Assembly (NCBI RefSeq): GCF_023555415.1 | Contig: NZ_JAKRYL010000001.1 | Location: 124,001-188,000 of the forward strand | Reading direction: 5' to 3' | Length of the DNA stretch: 64,000 nt | DNA from: Halalkalibacter alkaliphilus | GTDB lineage: Bacteria > Bacillota > Bacilli > Bacillales > Bacillaceae_D | Part shown: positions 56,114 through 64,000 of the stretch, piece after piece | Layout of the letters: every line of letters starts with the position of its first letter | How positions within the stretch are numbered: the first letter of the stretch is position 1 | The notes under the pieces: model-generated | The model's database searches: none | Seen by the model: the letters and a program-made list of their open reading frames with translations, nothing else | What the model was told of the DNA's origin: nothing | Position numbers and translations under genes: made by a program

Positions 56114-56845
56114 TTAATCAAAGAATTTATAAACCTCTTCTATACTACTAGTTTCCAATACAATCTCTTCAGTGTCAAAAATAATATAGAAAGGATATTC
56201 TTCTATGCCTAATTCTTTCGCACCACTTGGTAGGTTAGAACCACCTATGTTCACACTACCGGTTTCAATTTCTTCTAAGTCATCCATTAAAGCCATCAAC
56301 TTGTGAACATGATCAATATTCTCTTCATATGTTCTTGAACTTTCAAAATAACCATGAACTGTATACTTACCATTATCATACGACTTTAAATTGGCAATCA
56401 CATCATCTCTCGTCAATTCAACTGTGAAAAAAGTAACTTGTTCCGCTTTATAATATGGAAACCCCTTTTGTTCTTTCATCATTTCAAAGAACGTTTTCCT
56501 ATCACTATTAATTGCCGTTCTTGTTTCTTTAAAGTTCCCTTCAACCCAAACCCTCACATTGCCTGATTCTGCTTCACCGATGGTGATCTCTTCTCCTTCA
56601 TCATTTAAAAGTATAGTGCTATTCGTTAATTCAACCCAATAACCATATATATAGTCTGGAATATAAAAGTCCTGTTTTTCTCTAGGAGTTAAATCATCAT
56701 CAACATACACAAAGAATAATGAATTTAGTTCATCTTCATAGTGAATCATCCCTTGAAAATCTGGTTCTTTTTCTAGCGCCTTCTCTGTTTCACTACAGCC
56801 AACAAAAAGAAAGAGCAACGTAACTACAAATAATAAGTGTTTCAT
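56114..56845 (-). CDS. lipoprotein of unknown function
   Basis: A 243-residue secreted lipoprotein (signal LLFVVTLLFLFVGCSETEKA). The N-terminal half is beta-rich with an OB/DUF3221-like feel (GMIHYEDELNSLFFVYVDDD, NVRVWVEGNFKETR), and the second half repeats helix-strand units (KSYDNGKYTVHGYFESSRTY, PFYIIFDTEEIVLETSSIEE). The family is not certain. It is single with its own terminator. Confidence 0.75.
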   Translation of the reverse strand: MKHLLFVVTLLFLFVGCSETEKALEKEPDFQGMIHYEDELNSLFFVYVDDDLTPREKQDFYIPDYIYGYWVELTNSTILLNDEGEEITIGEAESGNVRVWVEGNFKETRTAINSDRKTFFEMMKEQKGFPYYKAEQVTFFTVELTRDDVIANLKSYDNGKYTVHGYFESSRTYEENIDHVHKLMALMDDLEEIETGSVNIGGSNLPSGAKELGIEEYPFYIIFDTEEIVLETSSIEEVYKFFD

Positions 56846-57005
56846 AGTTTAAAAACCTCAACTTTTCTGCTCAATTGTGTTATTTTCTATCTTAACATTA
56901 ATCTCCTTAAGTTGGGGTAAACATAAAACCTTTGTCCCATCCATATAAGCACTACTCATTCACAACCAATTCAAAGTCTATTACAGCTGTCCAACCACAA
57001 GTAAA

Positions 57006-57029
57006 GCGAACAGTGCTAGAACTGTTCGC
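57006..57029 (-). terminator. hairpin after the 136-residue membrane gene
   Basis: Perfect 9-bp stem GCGAACAGT / ACTGTTCGC with a 6-nt loop; the U-tract is short (TTTAC). Confidence 0.65.
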
Positions 57030-57042
57030 CCTTACCTTTCTG

Positions 57043-57453
57043 TTATGGTGCAAACGGAAAGTATGTGAAAGTAACGACAAAAAGTGCAAATGCTCCGAAA
57101 CATAAATAAATAAGACTGAATAATATATCCAAACTAATTAATCCCCATTTTTGCCAAGACTGTTTCTTTAACGCAGCATTGATCCAGCGGTAATTAATCA
57201 TACCAAGTAAATAGAGTGCTAGAACAATAAAACAAGGTACGACCCATTGCCCGACAGGTTCTGAAGTTTCTACACTTCGTTCTACAAAGAACCCCGATTG
57301 GAGTTTAATTATTTGACTAACAACAATAAAAATGACGGCCATTATTCCCCCAATTCCACCAAACCATTTCTTTTCTTGTTTTGTCATACCAATTAACAAA
57401 AACCCACCAACCACAGCAAATAAAACAAATATAGAAAAATCGATTGTGACCAT
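57043..57453 (-). CDS. small membrane protein of unknown function
   Basis: A 136-residue protein with four membrane segments (FSIFVLFAVVGGFLLIGMTK, GGIGGIMAVIFIVVSQIIKL, WVVPCFIVLALYLLGMINYR, LISLDILFSLIYLCFGAFAL). I see no family motif. It is single, with GGGGATG context and AAGGGGG before the ATG. Confidence 0.7.
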   Translation of the reverse strand: MVTIDFSIFVLFAVVGGFLLIGMTKQEKKWFGGIGGIMAVIFIVVSQIIKLQSGFFVERSVETSEPVGQWVVPCFIVLALYLLGMINYRWINAALKKQSWQKWGLISLDILFSLIYLCFGAFALFVVTFTYFPFAP

Positions 57454-57627
57454 CCCCCTTCACTTATCTCACACTACCCTATTCAAATCTACTACTTTGT
57501 TTTAAATTTTAACACTAATTCCCAATTTAAGTTAATAAAATATAAATGGTTCAGATATCGTGAAACTATTCTGCAAATTATTTCGTATTATTACATGCTG
57601 AAATTTCCATGAAAGTGAGGAGAGTAA

Positions 57628-57821
57628 ATGGCTGTATTAACAGTGTAAAAAAATCATTTGGAACCATTCATGCTGTGCAGGACATCAACTTTTCAGTAAA
57701 AGCTGGAGAAGTATTTACGATCATTGGTCCAAATGGAGCAGGAAAAACAACCACTCTTGAAATGATTGAAGGGTTGGTTACACCGGATCATGGAGAAATA
57801 CACTTTGGTGAGTTGAACTAA
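57628..57821 (+). pseudogene. truncated ABC transporter ATPase
   Basis: The natural start ATG 57628 has GAGGAG upstream but reads MAVLTV-stop; the other frame then gives VKKSFGTIHAVQDINFSVKA and GEVFTIIGPNGAGKTTTLEM (Walker A) and stops after TPDHGEIHFGELN. About 65 of some 230 or more residues remain, with no signature or Walker B, so it is a dead fragment with a frameshift and a 3' deletion. Confidence 0.8.
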
Positions 57822-57870
57822 AAGAAAATCAATTGTAGCAACGAGGTAAGTATTTGTATACGAACAAAAT

Positions 57871-57915
57871 GGGGGTATCTCAAAAGGTCAAAAACGGACC
57901 TTTTAAGACACCCCC
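57871..57915. terminator. hairpin between the ABC relic and lacI 2
   Basis: A 19-bp stem with two mismatches (GGGGGTATCTCAAAAGGTC with GACCTTTTAAGACACCCCC). It resembles the hairpin at 1207-1243 in sequence. Confidence 0.7.
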
Positions 57916-57931
57916 TCTCCTAAATCGTCAT

Positions 57932-58957
57932 TCACCCTTCATCCAAACGCTTACCTATGGACAATTCCTTTGTGGATTTACGGATCACTAACTCTGGCGG
58001 AAGCATAATGCGTTGCTTGTTTCCTAATTCCCCATTAATTTCACTAATCAATATATCAACAATCTGCTTACCTATTTGTTCAATTGGTTGAGCAATGGTT
58101 GTTAATGGCGGATCGCAAATCGTTGCTAGTAATGTATTATCAAATCCAATGACAGAGAAATCGTTTGGGATATCTAGCTGGAATGATCTTGCCGCACGTG
58201 ATACTCCTATTGCTAAAATCTCATTTCCTGCAAAAATGGCCGTAGGAGGTTCTTTCAAAGACAATAATTCTTCGGTTGCCTGTTCTCCTCCTGTCACTGT
58301 TGGTTCTACTTCTCGGATGAGTGTGTCATCAAAAGGTAAGTCCATTTCAATCATTGCATCAACATACCCTTTTATTCTCTCGTGACTGCTTCGAACATTT
58401 TTTTCAGCAATCATTGCTATTTTTTTATGGCCAAGAGAACCAAGATAAGCAGTAGCTTTATAACCACCTTTGTAATCATCAACAGAAACGGTATTTAAAT
58501 TAAGAGCAGGGATATCCTGACTAGTTAATGCAACTGGGATCCCTTGCTTCACCATATTTTCAATTAAACCAACTTGCTTAAAACGGGATGCTAGTATACA
58601 GCCATCCACTTTTTTTCTCAATAGTAAGGAAATGTATTTCGCTTCTTTCTCTTCACTATCTTTTGTACTGCATATGACTACACTAAAGCCACGTTCATGA
58701 GCACGTTCTTCCATACTAGCTGTAATTTCTGCGAAAAAAGGATTAGTTAAATCCGGAATTAATACCCCTATTGTTTCCGTCCTCTTCCCTGTCAGAGCAG
58801 AAGCGAGAACGCTAGGTTGATAGTTTAATTCCTCCATAATCTTCAAAACTTTTTTTCTTGTTTCTTTACCAATTCGTCCATTATTATTAATCACTTTTGA
58901 TACAGTTGCAATAGATACTCCTGCCTTCTTCGCAACATCATAGATAGTTGGTTGCAT
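57932..58957 (-). CDS. LacI-family regulator (paralogue of 7673-8668)
   Basis: A 341-residue repressor with HTH PTIYDVAKKAGVSIATVSKV, hinge QPSVLASALTGKRTE and a sensor domain (IGVLIPDLTNPFFAEITASM, FAGNEILAIGVSRAARSFQL, DFSVIGFDNTLLATICDPPL). It is closely similar to the first LacI protein along its whole length, so they arose by duplication. No sugar gene is adjacent. The site TGAAAACGATTTCA lies 141 bp upstream of its start. Confidence 0.92.
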   Translation of the reverse strand: MQPTIYDVAKKAGVSIATVSKVINNNGRIGKETRKKVLKIMEELNYQPSVLASALTGKRTETIGVLIPDLTNPFFAEITASMEERAHERGFSVVICSTKDSEEKEAKYISLLLRKKVDGCILASRFKQVGLIENMVKQGIPVALTSQDIPALNLNTVSVDDYKGGYKATAYLGSLGHKKIAMIAEKNVRSSHERIKGYVDAMIEMDLPFDDTLIREVEPTVTGGEQATEELLSLKEPPTAIFAGNEILAIGVSRAARSFQLDIPNDFSVIGFDNTLLATICDPPLTTIAQPIEQIGKQIVDILISEINGELGNKQRIMLPPELVIRKSTKELSIGKRLDEG

Positions 58958-59097
58958 AATAATTTACCTTTCCATGTCTGATATCCCTATTCAATAAGAG
59001 TCATAGCGTTACCAGCATTTCTTCTACTTTCGTTATGTTACAGAATCATTATTTTTTAGTTTAGACATAATACTCCTACTTTAATTATATACTTACG

Positions 59098-59111
59098 TGA
59101 AAACGATTTCA
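59098..59111. promoter_or_regulatory. cre-type operator upstream of the second lacI gene
   Basis: TGAAAACGATTTCA fits the CcpA consensus TGWNANCGNTNWCA exactly. It could mediate catabolite repression or be the LacI protein's own operator; AAGGCGCTTA directly follows and recalls the operators near 9.9 kb. Confidence 0.6.
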
Positions 59112-59155
59112 AGGCGCTTACTAATGCTATCAACAACCCTTTTATTTATGTACAA

Positions 59156-59398
59156 TCAATGAAACTCCCCGGCGTTGTACTTATCTAACAGTAGCTCTTG
59201 AACAAATTGAATGCATTCAGGAGATAAAGTAGACCTTTCAGAGTGAATGATATCGCCATATGGCCTGCCGCCAACAAATTTAACCTCTCCTTCAAATTCT
59301 TTTCCACAAACGTAATCGTATCCAGATAATTTCACAAACGTTGTTTTATGTTCAGTATTTCTAAAGTCAATTACTCTTAGTACGTGCTGTTGTTCCAT
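59156..59398 (-). CDS. small protein of unknown function
   Basis: An 80-residue soluble protein (LRVIDFRNTEHKTTFVKLSG, YDYVCGKEFEGEVKFVGGRP, SPECIQFVQELLLDKYNAGE). It looks like one small alpha/beta domain; I do not recognise it. AATTGGAGGATTC before the ATG is a good ribosome site. Confidence 0.65.
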   Translation of the reverse strand: MEQQHVLRVIDFRNTEHKTTFVKLSGYDYVCGKEFEGEVKFVGGRPYGDIIHSERSTLSPECIQFVQELLLDKYNAGEFH

Positions 59399-59399
59399 A

Positions 59400-60234
59400 A
59401 TGAATCCTCCAATTGCTTTCTAATAATTTATAATCCCTTTATCAACTAGGACATTTTTTAATGTCCCAACAGACATAGGTAGAGATAAGAGTTATCTTCG
59501 TATCTTCCCCCATTTGTGCCTCGAGACATTCGCACTCTAATTCAATAGCTCATTTTGCATGTTTCCCCATTACTATTCTATAATTACACTTCCCCTGTGT
59601 CACTCCCTAGGTCAACTGTCGTTACTAATTCAATATCACTCAGGTTTCATTAGTATCAATTTAAAGAAAACACAAAAAAACCTAGCTATCATCAGCTAGA
59701 TTTTCATACCGTTAACACCTTAGGAGACCCAACCTGTCTAACATCACTCATACTTGTCTTATAGAAATCAATGCTTCTGAGATGGAACTGTGATGTTTGT
59801 TCGTTCCGTAGGTTCATAGAAATTCCTTTCAGTTATTTACTCTCACTTACTCAAAAATTTCATCCATACAGCACGATACACTTAATTGCTTCACATCTAA
59901 GATCGCTTGCTCATTCATCCATGGATTTGTTTCCCGTACTAATCGTGGTTAGATTGGATTCTTGCCCCATCCCTCTAACAACTGTTAGCTTGTTTGGTCT
60001 TTCGTTAATAATTCTTCTTAACGGAACCAACGTAGATGGTTGAGCCTCCTAGTGTGTTAACTGTTGTATTTCTTGTTATCTCTTTCTAATGTAATTATAC
60101 CATAATGATTAAATTGAAATGTGTGAAGATTCTTTGAATTATCTTCAAGCTATTGTATTTTCCCCGCTATCATCATTGTAAACTATTCAACATCAACGAT
60201 AAAATTAAGGAAAGAGGGGTGAGGGGGCGGTCCT
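59400..60234. other. gene-poor gap with short minus-strand ORFs and a terminator
   Basis: No convincing gene lies here. On the minus strand three short open frames follow each other. The middle one reads MNEQAILDVKQLSVSCCMDE, which hints at the start of an Opp-type ABC ATPase relic. The last one, of 37 codons, reads MNLRNEQTSQFHLRSIDFYK and ends GSPKVLTV. Directly after it is a hairpin CTAGCT/AGCTAG (59686-59705) followed by TTTTTTT. This looks like decayed sequence or a very small transcript. Confidence 0.35.
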
Positions 60235-61824
60235 ATGGAGATGTTAGGCATGATACTTGGCGGGGTTGGGCTTTTTCTACTCGGAATGCATTTAATGACC
60301 GAGGGCTTAAAGGCACTAGCAGGAAACGCATTAAAAGATTTACTGAGAAAATTTACGGGAGGGACCTTTTCTTCCGTTTTATCAGGAGCATTTATTACAG
60401 CTTTAATTCAGTCCTCAAGTGCTACGACCTTTATGACGATTGGATTTGTAAGTGCCGGTTTGTTAACCTTTAGTCAGTCGATAGGTGTCATTATTGGAGC
60501 TAATGTGGGGAGCACTAGTACGGGATGGATTGTTTCTGCTATTGGGTTTCAAATTAAGATGTCTGTACTAACTTTGCCCTTGATAGGCATTGGGGTATTA
60601 TTGAAGTTTTTATTTAAAAATAAGTTTGAAGCTCACGGTATAGCATTAGCTGGGTTTGGCTTATTGTTTCTAGGTATTGATGTCCTGCAAAATGGGATGG
60701 GTAACTTACCTGCTTTTATAGATTTTCATAATTTTGGTGGAGTCCAGTGGTGGTGGACGATTGTTTTAGTTATTGTTGGAATCATTTTGACGGTCGTATT
60801 GCAATCCTCTAGCGCTGCAGTGGTAACGACTCTTACAGCGTTGCATACTGGGGCGATCGATTTTCACCAAGCGGCCATTTTGGTTATTGGACAAAATGTT
60901 GGGACAACTGTAAAGGCCTTTTTAGCCGCAATGGGTGGAACAATCGCCGCTAAACGAACGGCAACGGCTCATATTTTGTTTAATTTAATAACAGGGGTTG
61001 TTGCCTTGCTTTTTCTCCATTGGTTGTTACAAATCGTCTCTCTAATTACAGAAGGATTGCATATTACGGATCTAGCAGTCGCATTAGCTATTTTTCATAC
61101 ATTATTTAATATGATTGGTGTCGTCGTAGTTTTAAGCATTCTTCCTTGGTTTAAGATATTGATCAAACGAATTGTTCCAGATCAAGATGAGAATTATCAT
61201 CAGTTTTTAGATCCAACTGTTGCATCTGTTGGACCCATTGGAATAGAGGCATCTAAAAGAGCAATGATTCAAATTCTATCGTCTATTTCTGTAAAAGCCC
61301 AAAACTTACTACTCAAGAAAAACGCTGTAGACTTTAGTAAGGAAGAAAAAGGATTACAAGAGGTGCAAGAGTTTTTAACGGCGATTGCCAACCCTAATAC
61401 TCATCAGCAATACGAAGAACATGTCGGAATGATTCATAGTTTAGATCACGGAGAAAGACTGATCAGAGCTTTAAAGGAATCAGAGGATTATATGGATGCT
61501 GTAAAAACTGATCAGAGGGTAAATGAATTAGTAGGACAACTAGCAGATATTTTTGAAGAAACCATTGATAATATCGAAAAAAACAATTGGGATCATTTAG
61601 TAGAAGTAACAGAGCATCACTCTTTTGCAATTGCAGAGCTGCGAAAACAGGACCGTCAGAAGCTATTCGAATCTACCGTCACCGATCAAACAAACATTCA
61701 ATCGGTAATAAAAATTGTACAAACGATTCATTGGATAGATCGTCTCGCTTATCATTTATGGAGAGCCGTACATCATTTAAAAAGCCAAGAAGAGATAAAG
61801 TTGATGAAGCGAAAAAATAAGTAA
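60235..61824 (+). CDS. Na+/phosphate cotransporter family protein with PhoU-like tail
   Basis: A 529-residue protein. Residues 1-310 hold two Na/Pi-cotransporter repeats with the signature pairs QSSSATTFMTIGF / GANVGSTSTG and QSSSAAVVTTLTA / GQNVGTTVKA. Residues about 330-529 form a helical PhoU-like domain (ILSSISVKAQNLLLKKNAVD, VGMIHSLDHGERLIRALKES, IVQTIHWIDRLAYHLWRAVH). It likely moves phosphate with sodium. A GAGGGGGCGG ribosome site precedes the ATG. Confidence 0.9.
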   Translation: MEMLGMILGGVGLFLLGMHLMTEGLKALAGNALKDLLRKFTGGTFSSVLSGAFITALIQSSSATTFMTIGFVSAGLLTFSQSIGVIIGANVGSTSTGWIVSAIGFQIKMSVLTLPLIGIGVLLKFLFKNKFEAHGIALAGFGLLFLGIDVLQNGMGNLPAFIDFHNFGGVQWWWTIVLVIVGIILTVVLQSSSAAVVTTLTALHTGAIDFHQAAILVIGQNVGTTVKAFLAAMGGTIAAKRTATAHILFNLITGVVALLFLHWLLQIVSLITEGLHITDLAVALAIFHTLFNMIGVVVVLSILPWFKILIKRIVPDQDENYHQFLDPTVASVGPIGIEASKRAMIQILSSISVKAQNLLLKKNAVDFSKEEKGLQEVQEFLTAIANPNTHQQYEEHVGMIHSLDHGERLIRALKESEDYMDAVKTDQRVNELVGQLADIFEETIDNIEKNNWDHLVEVTEHHSFAIAELRKQDRQKLFESTVTDQTNIQSVIKIVQTIHWIDRLAYHLWRAVHHLKSQEEIKLMKRKNK

Positions 61825-61932
61825 TCGACTAATTATCTCCCTTCCAAAAATTGTTGCTCATGACTGTCATCTATATGTTAAAAATAATAAGGCAACACGT
61901 ATTTCATTAAAATGACCAGGGGAGGTTTGATT

Positions 61933-62037
61933 ATGACGAAAAATAGTAATAAAAGCGGTGGTACGAAACAGAAAAAAGGAAGCAGACCTAAGCATAAAAC
62001 AAGTAGCAGTGCAAATGGACGAAATAGCTACCACTAA
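61933..62037 (+). CDS. very small basic Ser/Lys-rich protein
   Basis: A 34-residue ORF (MTKNSNKSGGTKQKKGSRPK ... NSYH) with GGGGAGG ahead of the ATG and a strong terminator 11 nt after the stop, so expression is likely. The composition is like small spore proteins; I cannot name it. Confidence 0.6.
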   Translation: MTKNSNKSGGTKQKKGSRPKHKTSSSANGRNSYH

Positions 62038-62047
62038 TATATAACAT

Positions 62048-62091
62048 AAAGTGTCTGTCCCTTCGACTCGATTAGGGACAGACACTTTTTT
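62048..62091 (+). terminator. terminator after the 34-residue gene
   Basis: A 15-bp perfect stem AAAGTGTCTGTCCCT / AGGGACAGACACTTT followed by a T-run; it also faces the end of 62091-62243. Confidence 0.88.
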
Positions 62092-62243
62092 TACTCCTCA
62101 GTAACTCGATTTCTAAATGCCTCTTTTGTAACCAAGTATCCATCTTCTTCAATATTATTTTTCGGCTTCTTCATTTCACTACCTTTTGGAAATGCACCGG
62201 GATGACTTTTTCTCTTATGATTAAAGCTTTTTCCAGTTGCCAA
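62091..62243 (-). CDS. small basic protein, 50 residues
   Basis: A TTG-started ORF (MATGKSFNHKRKSHPGAFPK, GSEMKKPKNNIEEDGYLVTK, EAFRNRVTEE) with AAAGGGGG at good spacing. It is hydrophilic and Lys-rich. The convergent partner is the 34-residue gene, and the two share the hairpin region. Family not recognised. Confidence 0.6.
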   Translation of the reverse strand: MATGKSFNHKRKSHPGAFPKGSEMKKPKNNIEEDGYLVTKEAFRNRVTEE

Positions 62244-62422
62244 TACGATACCCCCTTTTTAAGTTGTTCTTACATAGTTTTTTCATATTTGTTGTAGTTA
62301 TGCATGGTTATCATACTAAGGCAGCTTTTCAAAAGGAGAAGTTTGGAATCAACGTTCAAAAAATTTTTTATTCAAACCGTATAACCTTTCTGAAAAAGCA
62401 TATTATATAAATGTCGCTTCGC

Positions 62423-62497
62423 TGGGCTATAGCCAAGCGGTAAGGCAACGGACTTTGACTCCGTCATGCGTAGGTTCGAATCCTGCTAGCCCAGCCA
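62423..62497 (+). tRNA. tRNA-Gln (anticodon TTG), copy 2
   Basis: Identical over all 75 nt, including CCA, to the tRNA at 52892-52966. The upstream TGTCGCTTCG and CATATTAT are also shared with one to a few changes. No clear terminator follows. Confidence 0.96.
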
Positions 62498-62559
62498 TTT
62501 TCTTTCCACAGGAGCTTCTTTCAACCAAGCATAATCCCCTCACCCAATACAAAGTGCAT

Positions 62560-63462
62560 CTAAATAATAAAATTAGCAAAAACATACAAAATTACGATAC
62601 TAATGACAATCGTTATGTTAGATATAGTAGCAACTAGACGAGTAGTACTATATTTAAATTCGACCGCAAATACTAAGGCAGATGTTGCAACAGGTAGTAA
62701 TAACCCAATCATGATTGTATATCGAAACATCTGATCGTATGGAAGGATAAAATACAAAGCTACACCAACTATTAAACCTAAGCTATAGCGAAAAGTTAAA
62801 TATTTCAATATTGGTTTTATAAATTGTTTTTCAACTTTAAAGTTCAAATAAAGTCCCAATAATAATAAAGATAAAGGAATATTGGCTGCTGAAATTGTAC
62901 TTGCTACATGAATCAGTGTATCAGGCAATTGAACATTACTAAAATTTAATGCACTCGCAATTATATAGGTCATTAAAGGGATAGACTTGCCAAGCTTCTT
63001 AAATATATCTAATGGCTTAAGACGTAGTCCTTCTTTTGAAAAGTAACTTCCAAAAATATAGGCAAGTCCAAAGACAATAAATGATGTTCCAACATCAAAC
63101 ATACTAAAATGTGTTAACCCCTCCATTCCCCACATTGCATAAACGAGAGGAAATGCAAATAATCCAACATTAAATCCGGAGAGCATTAGAAAAGAGCCTT
63201 TCAGTTCTCTTTCCTCATTTTTAAAAACTAACAAACCGAGAAACACTGTTATTAGTCCAAAAATGAACACGATAAATGGTAAATAAATTAAAGTAGTATC
63301 GATATCCACTGAATGAAATGTAACAATTACTAAAGCAGGAAGGGTAATTTTAAAAATAATTTTTGAGATAACTTCCCCATCTTTTTCTTTTAATATATTG
63401 AAACGTTTTAATAGGTACCCAAGACCAATAATTAAAATAATATAAAGAAATTCCTGGTTCAT
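62560..63462 (-). CDS. AEC-family transporter
   Basis: A 300-residue membrane protein with about ten helices. AEC features are the start LYIILIIGLGYLLKRFNILK, IIFKITLPALVIVTFHSVD, the crossing GFNVGLFAFPLVYAMWG, and PVATSALVFAVEFKYSTTRL in the second half. It probably exports an organic acid or amino acid. It is a distant paralogue of 19781-20707. Single gene. Confidence 0.85.
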   Translation of the reverse strand: MNQEFLYIILIIGLGYLLKRFNILKEKDGEVISKIIFKITLPALVIVTFHSVDIDTTLIYLPFIVFIFGLITVFLGLLVFKNEERELKGSFLMLSGFNVGLFAFPLVYAMWGMEGLTHFSMFDVGTSFIVFGLAYIFGSYFSKEGLRLKPLDIFKKLGKSIPLMTYIIASALNFSNVQLPDTLIHVASTISAANIPLSLLLLGLYLNFKVEKQFIKPILKYLTFRYSLGLIVGVALYFILPYDQMFRYTIMIGLLLPVATSALVFAVEFKYSTTRLVATISNITIVISIVILYVFANFII

Positions 63463-63584
63463 AAAAACATACGCTCCTCAGAGTATTTGTATTTTCATAA
63501 GAAAGAGTTTGAGTAAAAAAGCTACTCCTCCCACTATAGCTTGAAATACAAAAAAATTCATATAATTAAGACTACGAACCAGAA

Positions 63585-64000
63585 TTATAAATGTCTAGAA
63601 ATATAAATTTTGGCCTCCTCAGCGGTTTTATCACTGAAATCCATGTACCTATGGTGAACGTCTATTATTTCAATGATTGCTCCTTGTACTAACTCTTTAT
63701 TTTCCCATTCACGCAGAGCTTGTACAACTTTTTCTAAACAACCTTCTTTATAACTAATTTGACCAATTACATGAATGATCATATTTCGTACCCTTTTTAC
63801 GGTTTCAAATTGAACCTCTTTCAGTAATGGCAACACTTCTTCAGGATGGGTCCTCCCTCTTAATTCAATACCATGAATGACTTCTCTTCGAATTTCTGGA
63901 TCGGGGTGATGTAAGTATTTTTTTGAAATAGACAGGACCGGCTTTGGATTGACCTTTCCCATTTTTTTGAACGAACCAATCACTGCATTTCGAACAGAAT
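63585..64000 (-). CDS. HEAT-repeat protein, 5' end beyond the window
   Basis: The frame runs from the window edge without a start (SVRNAVIGSFKKMGKVNPKP), so the visible 138 codons are a C-terminal part. Repeated helical pairs (HHPDPEIRREVIHGIELRGR, THPEEVLPLLKEVQFETVKR, VRNMIIHVIGQISYKEGCLE) are HEAT repeats, similar in type to DNA-alkylation-repair ALK proteins. An internal GTG at 63983 is probably not the start. Exact family is open. Confidence 0.7.
   Translation of the reverse strand, partial: SVRNAVIGSFKKMGKVNPKPVLSISKKYLHHPDPEIRREVIHGIELRGRTHPEEVLPLLKEVQFETVKRVRNMIIHVIGQISYKEGCLEKVVQALREWENKELVQGAIIEIIDVHHRYMDFSDKTAEEAKIYISRHL

Overview
The window is a 64 kb low-GC chromosomal segment from a spore-forming member of the Bacillaceae. 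The evidence is B. subtilis-type gene content (SleB/YkvT-like cortex hydrolase, PaiA/PaiB, YetF-like DUF421, DUF4181, an S-box metNIQ operon, bioW under BirA boxes), strong AGGAGG-type ribosome sites, U-tract terminators and small spore-type proteins. I cannot name the species. Only fragments of mobile-element-like or decayed genes are seen; there is no complete insertion sequence, prophage or CRISPR array.

Layout. 1-10 kb: start of bioW with two BirA operators, a LysM/SleB-type hydrolase, a sugar isomerase-like gene divergent from an AraC regulator, malate:quinone oxidoreductase with a large hairpin in its leader, a formate/nitrite-type transporter, a HAD phosphatase, and a LacI regulator next to an inositol-dehydrogenase-like gene with two inverted operators. 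10-16.5 kb: a large UPF1-like helicase overlapping a winged-helix partner, then a frameshifted NERD protein. 16.8-28.5 kb: modAB without modC, LysR plus AEC transporter, fused mannitol PTS (mtlA), trhO, RpiR plus GH4 phospho-glucosidase, HEAT protein. 29-46 kb: an accessory stretch rich in acetyltransferases and small membrane proteins, with many gene relics (ACR3 arsenite transporter, FixH/YtkA-like, maltose acetyltransferase), a marR-paiA-paiB operon and a macrolide phosphotransferase with an attenuator leader. 46-52 kb: an alternative spermidine pathway (carboxyspermidine dehydrogenase and decarboxylase) behind a long structured leader, an SDR-ThuA pair, PAP2 phosphatase. 52.4-64 kb: two identical tRNA-Gln genes bracketing metNIQ with its SAM riboswitch, a second LacI regulator, and a Na/Pi cotransporter; then an AEC transporter and a HEAT protein running off the window.

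The most striking unexplained feature is a family of imperfect tandem arrays with a 52-bp period at seven intergenic loci (about 15.1, 16.4, 18.4, 22.9, 28.7, 36.3 and 52.4 kb), all in the same orientation. Their core is TTCATC-N8-GATG-N-ACTTTTCC. The second is the mph leader: a 15-residue ORF strongly resembling the macrolide-sensing ErmD leader peptide, followed by two intrinsic terminators before the resistance gene, which implies drug-induced antitermination.

How genes connect: PaiA acetylates polyamines while the 47-49.7 kb operon makes spermidine by the carboxy-route. The MarR regulator heading the pai operon has two dyads at its own promoter. Several catabolic genes (mtlA, the GH4 enzyme) and modAB lack their usual partners here, so those partners must lie elsewhere or be lost.
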